This document shows, piece after piece, positions 54,251 to 64,000 of a stretch of 64,000 nucleotides of DNA. The notes beneath the pieces were generated by a model. That model was given only the letters and a program-made list of their open reading frames with translations. It was not told the DNA's origin and made no database searches. Where the stretch lies: NCBI RefSeq assembly GCF_020497125.1, contig NC_059075.1, positions 36,554,003 to 36,618,002 of the forward strand, given 5' to 3'. Numbering within the stretch: position 1 is the first letter of the stretch; every line of letters starts with the position of its first letter. Source of the stretch: Mauremys mutica (Eukaryota; Chordata; Testudines; Geoemydidae). Both the position numbers and the translations under genes were made by a program.

Positions 54251-57200
54251 TCAATCCTTTTTCTCTCACATTAGATCACGTAGGGTAGGCCTCATAGGAC
54301 TTGCATACTGGCCCTGTTTCCACTATGGCCCTGATCTTTCAGGCTCTCAGAATATGGAAGGTTTGCAGAATAGGGCCTTATGGGAAAACATCTTACTAGG
54401 TAGTAATAAAATAATAAATAATAATATACACAAACTACATCTTTGGTTTGCTTGGAACTCAGGTTGATCAAGTGCAAATCCTACACAATCACTAAAAATC
54501 AAGGAAGTCACCACTTAAGGCATGGAAATGAAGGTTGCCTTAACACCAAAACACCACACTGTCCAAATGAAGCCATAGACTCCAACCCAATATATGAAAT
54601 TCCATTGCACTTCCTGCTAACCCCCTCTCTGCACTTCCAACACAGACACTCTCTGCACTTCCAAAATATCCTTCTAATGTATGAGGTAACTGAAGCAGCA
54701 GGCCTGCTTCCTGTATCTCCCCTTACCCTTTCACAGCCCTGCATAACCAACCCTTGTTATCTACAAATCCTTTGCTGTGCAGTCTGCCTCGCTGGTTCTC
54801 CAGGGTCTCTGTGCTCAGACCTGTTGAGTCATGGTGACAGATTAGCAGCATCCATGAACAGGCTATACAGAATAAGGGGAATAACTCTGTGTTTAAATGC
54901 AACATTCAGAAAGTTATCCGTGTTTGAGCTGTGATGAAAGTGAATGTTTATGGGAGCTTGGTGTTTCTAGTGGCCAGGATACTTGAGTTGGAGGAGCTTG
55001 AGGAAAAAAAAAGCTACAATCTCAAAGGAATTGTCAAAATGGCTCATTTTAATATGTTTCCCCTGACAACATTAGTTAATACTTGAAAAATATATCCATT
55101 ATAAAATTCAATTGGCCCATAGAGAGCAAGTATGTTAAATTTACAGACTAAATGTAATCATTAAAATGTGAAATCAGGAGGTTTAATCCTACATTAAGTG
55201 CAAATCTGTACATAACCTGGAGCTAGCTATGCAGCTAGTAGGCAGCCTCCACATTAGAATGAGTCTAAGTAGAGAAACAATGTGGTTCTGATAAAACAAG
55301 AACAAACCTAAACCTTTCCCAAAAACTCAAAAATCATCCTTTGAGGTTCAGAAGTGTTCAGATAATTATTATAAATTGTTTCATCTTTTTGGGTGCATTT
55401 GAATTATAGCCAACAAAATCAGATGAGACTAAACATCACAAAAATGGTAGAAAATGAGGATAAATACCAAAACTCGAGAGTTTAGAAGTAACAGACAAAT
55501 ATTTAGGTGATTATCTGAAACAAAAATGAAACTTGGACTGTTTGGGTTTGCAGCTGAACTGCTGTGACATTTGGGCACCTTCAAAAACAATGGCACCAAT
55601 TGAGCTCAGTGTAATACAGATAGATAGAATCCTGGTTTCCCTTTGACTTCAGTGGTGCTAGGATTTCACCCATTGACTCACCTCTGTTGTGGCCTACCTA
55701 TACGCAGATTTTGATGACACACCACAACCTACACTGTGTGTCTCTGTGTATGAGTAGCTAGGGCTAATATGTACATTTTTTTAAATAAATCTGTTATTAC
55801 TTTCAGCTGTAAAATCTTAGGGGTTTTTTCCCCCCTTGTTTGTTTTTTAGAAGTAAAATTGATGGAATAATGTGTAATGGCCTTAAGCTTGCATTGAAAA
55901 AAAAAATCTCAGGGTAAGTATTAAAGAGAAAAAAACAAAAATCTTAATGTGAGAGCAATTAGGCACTGAAATTATCTCCCATGGGAGTTAAACAAGGCAT
56001 CCTCACAGTGTGTAAGAATAGATATGTGATGCTAGTAAAATAATTAAAATAATATCTTACAGTTATATAGTGTTTGCTCTTCCAAAAGACCCTGAAGCAG
56101 TGTAAAACTCTGAATAGGCAAACTTCATACACATATTTAAAAATCATTTCTCCCACCACTTAATTGCAATCACATTAGGAGTAAAAAGTACAGGCTGTTA
56201 AGCATCATACAAAGGTACGGCGCAGTTTAAGGTACAACATGAAGAATACTTTAGCCCATGATATGTAGAGGTTATATAAACAAAACTGCATTTTTTTCCT
56301 CATTGCTCTTATTAACTAAGGGCCTAGATCAAAGCTCACGAAATGCATGGGATGTCAGTAAAGGAACAAACAGGGGAGAAAGGGTGGGTTTACTTTATTT
56401 AAATTCAGACTTGGATGAAATCAATAGATTGGAACCATTTGCGAAGGGAAGCTGAGGCATCATCGTTGAAAGTGCTCAGGGGAGACTAGGAGACTGGTTT
56501 AGACTATGCCCCATCCTAGTGCAGGTGGGTGGTGAGTCTTACCCAGCATGGCTTAACACTAAGCACATAGGATTCTCTGACTTTCAAGCACCTCTGAAAA
56601 CAGGTGTGATGGAACTGTCTGGGAGGTATTGTTTGCTATAAATTGCCAGTCAGTTTAAATGCATGTATCTGCTTGATATTTCATTGCTGATCAAATGCTC
56701 TGAAAGAGGAATCAATGTTTTCCCCATTAATTATCAGATTGAAGCATAGGGAAATGTCTTCTCCAAATGCCCATATAATTTCTATTAACATCAATGGCAA
56801 TTATGCATGATTCTGAGGGGAGATTATACCCATGCAACATAATGTATACCTCTTAGTAGATGCACTAACTTGTGTTTAAAATGACATCTCCTTCAAAGGT
56901 GCCAGCTGCCACATATCTGCTGCATTTGAAACCTTGACAACAAATGCACAATTACTTAAAATATCCTGCAGTGAAAGAAATAGGTGGATAAAGCAGCAGT
57001 TTCCAGGGATGTGTTAAATACAGTATCGTTGATTTATAAAGTAACTGTTGATGAACCTCTTAGCTCAGGTTCAGAGAACATTATACAACATAATTTTCCT
57101 CTGCAAACTCATTACAATAGATTGAATTTCTGAACCATCAAGTGATCCCTATTACAGAACAGGAAATACGGCTTTTCAAGCTTGATCATGTACAAACATG

Positions 57201-57351
57201 TTTTGAGTCAACTTGCTGGCTGATGGGGCATAAATATGGCAAAAAAGGGTCTCTAGTTTCCTATTTCTGATTCATTCAAACTAAACCATCTTCCAAAAAA
57301 CTCTTTGAAATGTCTAAAAAAAGGTAAAACATAATTTCTGTGGACCTCTAT
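54251..57351. other. Unassigned non-coding DNA
   Basis: 55620-55680 has CCTTTGACTTCAGTGG, then AGGATTTCACCC, a half copy of the 17958 palindrome family. The open frame at 54443-54934 has no recognised domain. The rest shows nothing. Confidence 0.4.
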
Positions 57352-57356
57352 GAGGC

Positions 57357-58054
57357 TGTCACAGAGTCACTCACCTCACTAGCGCCTCCTGCTGGCTGTT
57401 TTGGGAATTAACTCTGGTCAGCAGGTGTGCCCTTCGGTGGTGGTGGCTCTCCCATCCTTGTCTCTGCCTGCAGAATGCAGTTCCAGTCTCACTGTATCTG
57501 CTTCGTGGCATAGCCCACAATCCAGGTTCCCCCCTTCTGGGGAACTCCTTCCTCAACAGTCCAGCCGCTCCTCACAGCTGCTTGGCAATCCATAGCCTGG
57601 CTGCTTCTTCACCAGTGGGGAGGGGGGAAGAGACCCAGGCCCGCCCACTACGCTGGGTCTGTGAACAACAGCTTTCCACTGCCCCACTTTTCTTTCTCCA
57701 TCAGTCTGTCTCGATTCCCTGGGCCACTTCCCTGCAGCCCCAACACATTCAGGTCCTGCCTCTGGCTCATTCCCCCTCTTCCCAGGGACTCAGGCCTGCA
57801 AGTCTTAGCAGCCCTATTCATAGTGCTCATCTCTGCAGTCCTCTAGGAAGCCAGTCCCCTCCCTTGGGCTTCCTGCAGCAGACTTCCTTGCTCTGGCCTG
57901 CAGCTTCCTTTCATATGGGTCAGCTGGGCCCTAACTGGCTGTTCCAGATGCTGCCCTAATTGGCTGCAGCCACTGCCCTAATTGGCTGTTTCGTTGCAGC
58001 ACTCCAGGCTGGGTTAACCCTATAAGGCCAGTGCGGGGCAGATGCCCCATCACA
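57357..58054 (-). mobile_element. Solo LTR (Gypsy-like), 5-bp TSD GAGGC
   Basis: It starts TGTCACAGAGTC and ends GCCCCATCACA, with GAGGC on both sides (57352-57356 and 58055-58059). On the minus strand it starts TGTGATGGGGCATC, like the LTR at 40098, and shows CCAAT-like boxes (CAGCCAATTAGGGC, twice). That gives the orientation. It is GC-richer than its surroundings. Confidence 0.8.
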
Positions 58055-58149
58055 GAGGCCTATTAAACAAAGACTGTAGAAGTCAGCAGATGATGTATGT
58101 CTTATCTGTAGGGCCGATCTCAAAGGAGATCCATACATTTTTAGGGTGA

Positions 58150-58390
58150 GTCACTAGGTAACAACGAGGAATAATGGGATGAAACTGAAAATAAAGATAA
58201 TTAGGACAGATATTAGGAAAAAATTACTAACAGTGGTGCCTATTTGAATGTGATTTATTTTTCCACATAAGAAAAGTGGTGGAAGAATCATAGCTAGAGT
58301 CATTTAAAAGCAGACAAAGGTCTGGAGAACAATCCTACATTAGCAGAGGATCAGAGGAATGGACAAGATCTGTAAACATATGTTAGGTGT
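58150..58390 (+). repeat. CR1-like LINE 3' fragment
   Basis: AATAATGGGATGAAACTGAA, ATTAGGACAGATATTAGGAA, AAGTGGTGGAAGAATCATAG and TCATTTAAAAGCAGACAAAG are the end of a CR1-like ORF2 and tail. Subfamily of 25493. Confidence 0.55.
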
Positions 58391-58680
58391 TCTAGAGCTG
58401 TTCAAAATGTTTCAAAGGCTGACAAAAATTATCTTTTTTTTAAAAAATGTTTAATCACACTTAAATAGTAACAGAATACTAATTTAAATATATTATAAAT
58501 ATTTTGGATGTTTTTCTATATTTTTATATATATTGATTTCAATTACAACACAGAATACAACGTATACATTGCTCACTTTATACTTTTTTTATTTCAAATA
58601 TTTGCACTGTAAAAAAGAAAAACAAAAGAAATGACATTTTTCTATTCACCTCGTGCAAGTCCACTCAGTCCTAATTCTTG

Positions 58681-58830
58681 TTCGGCCAATCTCTAAGACA
58701 AGCCAGTTTGTTAACATTTACAGGAGATAATGCTGCCAGCTTCTTATTTACAATGTCATCTAAAAGGGAGAACAGGCATTTTCATGGGCCTGTTGTAGCT
58801 GATGTTGCAAGATATGCTAAACATTCATAT
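58681..58830 (-). pseudogene. hAT transposase C-terminal dimerisation remnant
   Basis: On the minus strand the bases translate to YLATSATTGP, a stop, then KCLFSLLDDIVNKKLAALSP and VNVNKLACLRDW. This follows the C-terminal dimerisation region of Ac-like hAT transposases, where 'LATSATT', a Phe-Ser pair, 'NKKRAALSP' and a final Leu-x-Trp-type helix are typical. An in-frame stop and the loss of all upstream sequence (interrupted by CR1 at 58829) make it a fossil. The full protein would run 5'-3' on the minus strand and would have extended rightwards. Confidence 0.6.
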
Positions 58831-61270
58831 GAACATAAGAATAGCCATATTGGGTCAGACCAAAGGTCCATCAAGCCCAGTATCCTGTCCTCTGACAGTG
58901 GCCAATGGCAGGTGCCCCCAAAGGGAATGAACAGAACAGGTTATCGTCAAGTGATCCATGCCCTGTCACCCAATCCCAGCTTCTGGTAAACATAGGCTAA
59001 GGACACCATTCCTGCCCATCCTGGTTAATAGCCATTGATGGATCAATCTTCCATGAATTTATCTAGCTCCCTTTTGAACCCTGTTATAGTATTGGCCTTC
59101 ACAACACCCTCTGGCAAGGATTTCCACAGGTTGACAGTACATTGTGTGAAAAAATACTTTTTTGTGTTTGTTTTAAACCTCCTACCTATTAATTTCATTT
59201 GGTGGCCCCTTGTTCTTATATTATGAGAAGGAGTAAATAACACTTCCTTATTTACTTTCTCTATACCACTCATGATTTTATAGGCCTCATTCATATCCCC
59301 CCTTAGCCGCCTCTTTTCCAAGATGAAAAGTCCCAGTCTTATTAATCTCTCCTCATATGGAAGCCGTTCTATACTCCTAATATTTTTGTTCCCCTTTTCT
59401 GAACCTTTTCCAATTCCAATATATCTTTTTTGAGATGAGGTGACCACATCTGCACACAGTATTCAAGGTCTGGGCTACCATGGATTTATATAGAGGCAAT
59501 ATGCTATTTTCTGTCTTATTATCTATCCCTTTCTTGATAATTCCTAAAATTCTGTTTGCTTTTTTGACTGCCCCTGCACATTGAGTGGATGATTTCAGAG
59601 AACTATCCACAATGACTCCAAGATCTCTTTCTTGAGTGGTAACAGCTAATTTAGACCCCATCATTGTATTTCTATAGTTAGGATTATGTTTTCCAAAGTG
59701 CATCACTTTGCATTTATCAACATTAAATTTCATCTGCCATTTTGTTGCCCAGTCACCCAGTTTTGTGAGATCCTTTTATAGCTCTTCGCAGTCTGCCTGG
59801 GATTTAACTATCTTCAGTAGTTTTGTATGATTTGCAAATTTTGCCACCTCACTGTTTACCCTTTTTTCAGATCGTTTATGAATATGTTAAATAGGACTAG
59901 GCCCAGTACAGATCCCTGGGGGACAACACTATTTACCTCTCTCCATTTTGAAAACTGACCATTTATTCCTACCCTTTATTTCCTATCTTTTAACCAATCC
60001 ATGAGAGGACTTTCTCTCTTATCCCATGACAGCTTATTTTGCTTAAGAGCCTTTGGTGAGGGACCTTGTCAAAGGCTTTCTGAAAATCTAAATACTCAAT
60101 GTCCACTGGATCTTCTTTGTCTGCATGCTTGTTGACCCACTCAAAGAATTCTAGTATAAATTGGTGAGGCATGATTTCCCTTTACAAAAGCCATGTTGAC
60201 TATTTCCCAATACATTATATTAATCTATGTGTCTGACAATTTTGTTCTCTACGATAGTTTCAGCCAATTTGCCTGGTACTGAAGTGAGGCTTGCTGGTCT
60301 GTAGTTGCCTGGGTCAGCTCTGGAGCCCTTTTTAAAAATTGGTGTCACATTAGCTATCCTCCAGTCATTTGTTACAGAAGCTGATTTAAATGATAGGTTA
60401 CAGATGACAGTTAGTAGTCCTGCAATTTCACATTTGAGTTCCTTCAGAACTCTTGGGTGAATATTATCAGGTCCTGGAGACTTATTACTGTTTAGTTTAT
60501 CAGTTTGTTCCAAAACCTCCCCTAATGACACCTCAATTTGGGACAGTTCCTCAGATCTGTCACTCAAAAAGAATGGCTCAGGTTTGGGAATCTCCCTCAC
60601 ATCCTCAACAGTGAAGACCAATGCAAAGAATTCATTTAGTTTCTCCGCAATGGCTTATTGTCTTTAAGTGCTCCTTTAGCATCTGAATCGTCCAGTGACC
60701 CCACTGGTTGTTTAGCAGGCTTTCTGCTTCTGATGTATTTTTTTTTTTAAATTGCTATTACTTTTGGAGTTTTTGGCTAGCTGTTCTTCTAATTCTTTTT
60801 TGGTCTTTCTAATTATATTTTTACACTTCATTTGCCAGAGTTTATGCTCTTTTCTATTTTCCTCATTAGACTTTATCTTCCACTTTTTAAAGGATGCCTT
60901 TTTGCCTCTCACTGCTTCTTTTACTTTGTTATTTAACTACGGTGGCTCTTTTTTGGTTCTCTTCCTATGTCTTTTAAATTGGGGTATACATTTAACTTTT
61001 GAGCCTCTATTATGGTGTCATTAAAAAGTTTCCATGCAGCTTGCACGGATTTTACTTTTGGTACTGTACCTTTTAATTTCTGGTTCACTAACCTCCTCAT
61101 TTTTGTGTAGTCCCCCTTTCTGAAATTAAATGCTACAGTGTTGGGCTGCTGTGGAGTTTTCCCCGCCACAGGGATGTTAAATTTTATTATATTATGGTCA
61201 CTATTATCAAGCGGTCCAGCTATATTCACCTCTTGGACCTGATCCTGTGCTCCACTTAGGATCATGCTTC
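58829..61270 (-). mobile_element. CR1 LINE, 5' truncated, 2.4 kb
   Basis: The 3' end is at 58829 (GAACATAAGAATAGCCATAT on +). The element runs right through the C-terminal region, reverse transcriptase and part of the endonuclease, and stops near 61270, where hAT sequence resumes (CTTGTAGGCTCTAAAG). It inserted into the hAT element and is therefore younger than it. Confidence 0.85.
59043..61250 (-). pseudogene. CR1 ORF2 (endonuclease C-terminus and reverse transcriptase), dead
   Basis: CR1 ORF2 nicks DNA and copies its RNA there. Reading on the minus strand: the APE-type endonuclease end with GPLDNSDHNIIKF (about 61180-61215; SDH motif); a basic linker (60912-60712); reverse transcriptase block LNSNKSPGPDNIHPRVLKEL, then DWRIANVTPIFKKG and NYRPASLTSVPGKL (60621-60220); then EYLDFQKAFDKVPHQRLL with the first catalytic Asp (60172-59990). 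The FADD box reads FANH (59827-59838), so both catalytic Asp residues are lost. The thumb follows with KFNVDKCKVMHFG (59733) and [20 protein letters not shown], ending at 59043. Several frame changes and stops separate the pieces. The N-terminal endonuclease and ORF1 are missing. Confidence 0.8.
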
Positions 61271-61680
61271 GACTTGTAGGCTCTAAAGTTTTACATTTGT
61301 TTTGTTTTTCAGTGCAGTTATGTAAAAAACCTAAAAATAATTCTACATTTGTAAGTTTTACTTTCACGGTAAAGAGATTGCACTACAGTACTTGTATGAG
61401 GTGAATTTAAATATACAATTTCTTTTGTTTATCTTTTTACAGTGCAAATATTTGTAATAAAATAATAATATAAAGTGATCACTGTACGCTTTGTATTCTG
61501 TGCTGTAATTGAAATCAATATATTTGAAAATGTAGAAAACATCCAAAAATGTTCATAATAAATTTTAATCAGTGTTCTATTATTGTTTAACAGTGCAATT
61601 AAAACTGTGATTAATCACAACTATTTTTTTTTAAATCTTGCAATTAATTGTGATTATTTTCAATCATCTGACAGCCCTAG

Positions 61681-63389
61681 TAATTACACCCTGAAATTTG
61701 CTTTTGAATTCTAATAAATAGCCAGATTTTTTTTTCAGTTATTCACCCAGCTCTGTCCTAATTTTACCAGGTTGGATTTATATCAGGCTGTGGATACATT
61801 GACATGGATTGGGCCACAGCCAACTGGAAATTTAAATTTGGGGGCAGATAAAAAACACATATGAACTTCCTGCATTTAGCCCTCTAGCAAATCCTCTGAC
61901 TATCATGGGGCCAGATTCTGCTGCCCTTATTCATATTGAGTAGCACCTTACTACACAAATAATCCCACTGAAACTCTGAATATGAGACTACCTTAACCCC
62001 CATTTTCCAGGAGGTTTGTAAATATGGGAGAATGTTATTTCAATACCTGCCAATCAGCCTTTTCCCTGAATGTCATTCTTGATTCTACACAACTAAACTC
62101 AAGAGGCAGGATTTACTATGTCAACACTATGAATCATATAGCCCCATCTTTGTAGGTATGTAGCAGCAAACCCCACATTTGGCTAGGTTTATCAAGAACT
62201 GATATTTCTACTGGAAACTGCGAAATATTCCCAATAAAAGAGCACTACATCATTTAAATATATTGATTTCTTAAATAATTTGCTGTCATCTTCCATCTTG
62301 AGTCCAAGCTCACATACTTGCTGCTTCCTTGTTTGTCATGATCGATAAAAACTGTTTTCCCCTGATATAACAACTAAGGAATGGAGATCTAGGCAGGGGA
62401 TCCAATTTGTGCTAAGTGACTGTGGTCCTCAGGGGTTGTTCCAGGAGATGAGGGTCACAGGGATACTGTGACTTTGCATCCCATACCAGCTGCACAAAAG
62501 GGATGCTGCAGGGACCACTATACCTGCTGTATGTCACCCAAAGTTTCACCTTTACTGAAGTGATTCTTCTCTGCTCAGCCAAACTGGATTTAGGGGAGCT
62601 TTGAGCTACTACGGCAGTTCAAATCTGCCCCATCACAAGAGAGAGGCTGCCCCAGGGGTTCTGAAAAGGTGTAGTTGAATCAAAGCTAGGGAACTCAAAG
62701 CAGGAAGAGGTCAACCCAAAAGATGAAAGTTCAAGCAACAAAGTTGGGAGAACCTAGCCAGTTTTGGTGATGTTACCCAACCTCTTTGTCGCCTGTGGGT
62801 TCCTTTCAAATTAGGTTCTTGAAATGTGTGCTCTTCTGTGCTGGTATCATGTCTATAGGTGAGCTGAGACATTGGCATTTACACTTGGATTAGGGTTAGT
62901 CCAAGATTCAGGACTGAGGCAAAATCAGGGCTTGGGTTTGAGTGTGGATTTTAGGCTGAAATCTCACAAGGATTACCCAAATTGGATAAAGAGATATGTT
63001 GTAAATGTTTAAACCCTTTCATCCCCAAAGGATGGTAACTCATGTAACTAGCTCATGTGGATTTTGACTGAATCTTGACTGCAACCACAAAATATGGCCC
63101 CACCTGATTTTGGATTCAACCCAGAACCTGTCCTTGTCCCTGAAATTTGAAGAGGTTCAGATTAATGGTTCCAGATTTGGCTGACCTTGTGCTGTCATAA
63201 TGCTGAGCCTGCCTCAAGAACTTGCAAAACTGCTGGATCTTACAAGAGTTTCAAACTGGCTCAGAGTTATGGGGCTGTGAATTTCCATTCATCAAGTTCT
63301 ATTTCAAGCCAACTAAGGTATAGGTATAAGAGTGAGTGTGTCTGTGAATTGAGTGTATGTGGCATTTAGCTGGAATCTTGCTGTGAACA
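61681..63389. other. Unassigned non-coding DNA
   Basis: 61908-61990 has GGGGCCAGATTCTGCTGCCC-type and CCCACTGAAACTCTGA blocks that may be a decayed short palindromic repeat. The rest shows nothing. Confidence 0.4.
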
Positions 63390-64000
63390 GCAGAAGGCTT
63401 GTTTGCTAAAGTTGTTATCCTCCTTTTCTACCATGCTGCTGGAGTCAATTTGAGCATCCCTGACACTATATGCATAGCGTTATTGAGTTGAGTGTCAAGG
63501 AGTTTAGTGTGACTGCTATGAGACCACACTGATGCACAATATTCAGCTGAAAAATATATCAAGGCAGTTGTTGCAGTTCATAAGGTCCATGGACTGGAGC
63601 CCCATGATGTTCCAGCCAATTTTCTGATAAGCGCAACATAAGACCTGACCTTATCGTGGGTATTCTCGAGGTGTTGTTGAAAGGTCAAACTCCAGTCCAG
63701 TGTAACTCCAAGATACTTTGGAATAGCTGCATGGCTGGCACTCTCACTGCAGAACTGCACATCAAGTTTGGTATTAGCCATTTTATTGTTCAGATGGAAA
63801 GTGGTTACCATGTTTTTTTGTGTGTTAGGCCTAAGTTGCCAGCACTGGAAATAATCAGCCATTGTGCTAAGATCTCGGGTTAGTGTGCATCTGAAAGTAT
63901 GACAAATTGTATGCTGAACAGCTAGGGCAATGCCATTTACATACATGAATTCCCTTGATTCCATCACTGGCAGATCTGTGGTTTATAGATTAAAAAGTAT
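63390..64000 (-). pseudogene. Non-LTR retrotransposon reverse transcriptase fragment, runs off the window
   Basis: The minus-strand frame from the window edge to 63578 shows DLP, then REFMYVNGIALAVQ, where a reverse transcriptase has YxDD, so the catalytic pair is lost. It continues with WQLRPNTQKNMVTTFHLNN, then PKYLGVTLDWSLTFQQHLEN and LIRKLAGTSWGSSPWTL, the usual thumb order for this LINE type. A frame change near 63578 leads to VWSHSSHTKLLDTQLNN. It differs from the CR1 copies here, and I do not know the clade. A stop lies 15 bases upstream of the open frame (63968-64000). The 5' part is outside the window. Confidence 0.7.

Larger units (their letters stand above)
58392..61680 (-). mobile_element. 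hAT DNA transposon with long inverted ends, split by CR1
   Basis: The left flank (58392-58830) and right flank (about 61270-61680) carry long inverted arms. ATATTGATTTCAATTACAAC, ATATTTGCACTGTAAAAA and ATTCACCTC occur on the left and, inverted, on the right. The outer end is CTAGGGCTGTCAG on the right (minus strand) and CTAGAGCTGTTC on the left. A hAT transposase C-terminal remnant lies in the left part. Most of the gene is gone. No TSD can be seen. Confidence 0.7.

Noticed and set aside
1..64000. CRISPR array, bacterial operons, phage or plasmid features
   Set aside because: No regularly spaced direct repeats, no ribosome binding sites with dense genes. All signs are of vertebrate repeats.

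Overview
The window looks like non-coding DNA from a vertebrate genome, most likely a cryptodiran turtle. It is AT-rich, has no bacterial-type gene layout, and is full of decayed transposable elements. The lineage clue is the repeat mix: CR1 LINE copies, a tRNA-derived SINE whose tail is shared with CR1 (the tortoise Pol III SINE type), Penelope-like element tails, PIF/Harbinger and hAT DNA transposons, Ty3/Gypsy-type LTRs and old MIR/L2-like copies. The species and chromosome cannot be told from the sequence. I found no convincing host protein-coding exon or host RNA gene, so the window is probably intergenic or a long intron.

Layout. 1-8.3 kb: mostly unassigned DNA with two palindromic MITEs, a solo ERV-type LTR (4852-5501) and a Penelope tail. 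8.3-12.6 kb: a CR1 tail followed by an almost full-length PIF/Harbinger element with its two genes pointing at each other (a spliced Myb/SANT-like gene on + and a DDE transposase on -), both slightly broken. 12.6-28 kb: unassigned DNA with a solo LTR (17357-17843), MITEs, a complete non-autonomous hAT with perfect 8-bp target-site duplications (TSDs) at 22165-22802, a tRNA-SINE and a mariner-type MITE. 28.1-33.7 kb: a complete LTR retrotransposon on the minus strand with both LTRs, a 5-bp TSD, primer-binding site and polypurine tract. It encodes a SCAN-like Gag and a decayed protease, and I see no reverse transcriptase or integrase. It sits inside an older CR1 copy.

34-58 kb: a Penelope tail with a 5'-inversion structure, GC-rich hAT MITEs, two more solo LTRs with exact 5-bp TSDs, CR1 fragments and a MIR-like SINE split by a short palindrome. 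58.4-61.7 kb: a hAT element with long inverted ends, split by a 2.4-kb dead CR1 that carries endonuclease and reverse transcriptase remnants. The right edge holds a broken reverse transcriptase of another LINE.

The genes present are transposon genes and nearly all are visibly inactivated. The most interesting signals are structural: hammerhead-ribozyme-like motifs in the Penelope tails, a twin-priming-like inversion with an 11-bp TSD, a Gag/protease-only LTR element with SCAN-like Gag, and several datable nested insertions. I see no clearly new biological system. Family names rest on recalled consensus features and were not searched against any database.
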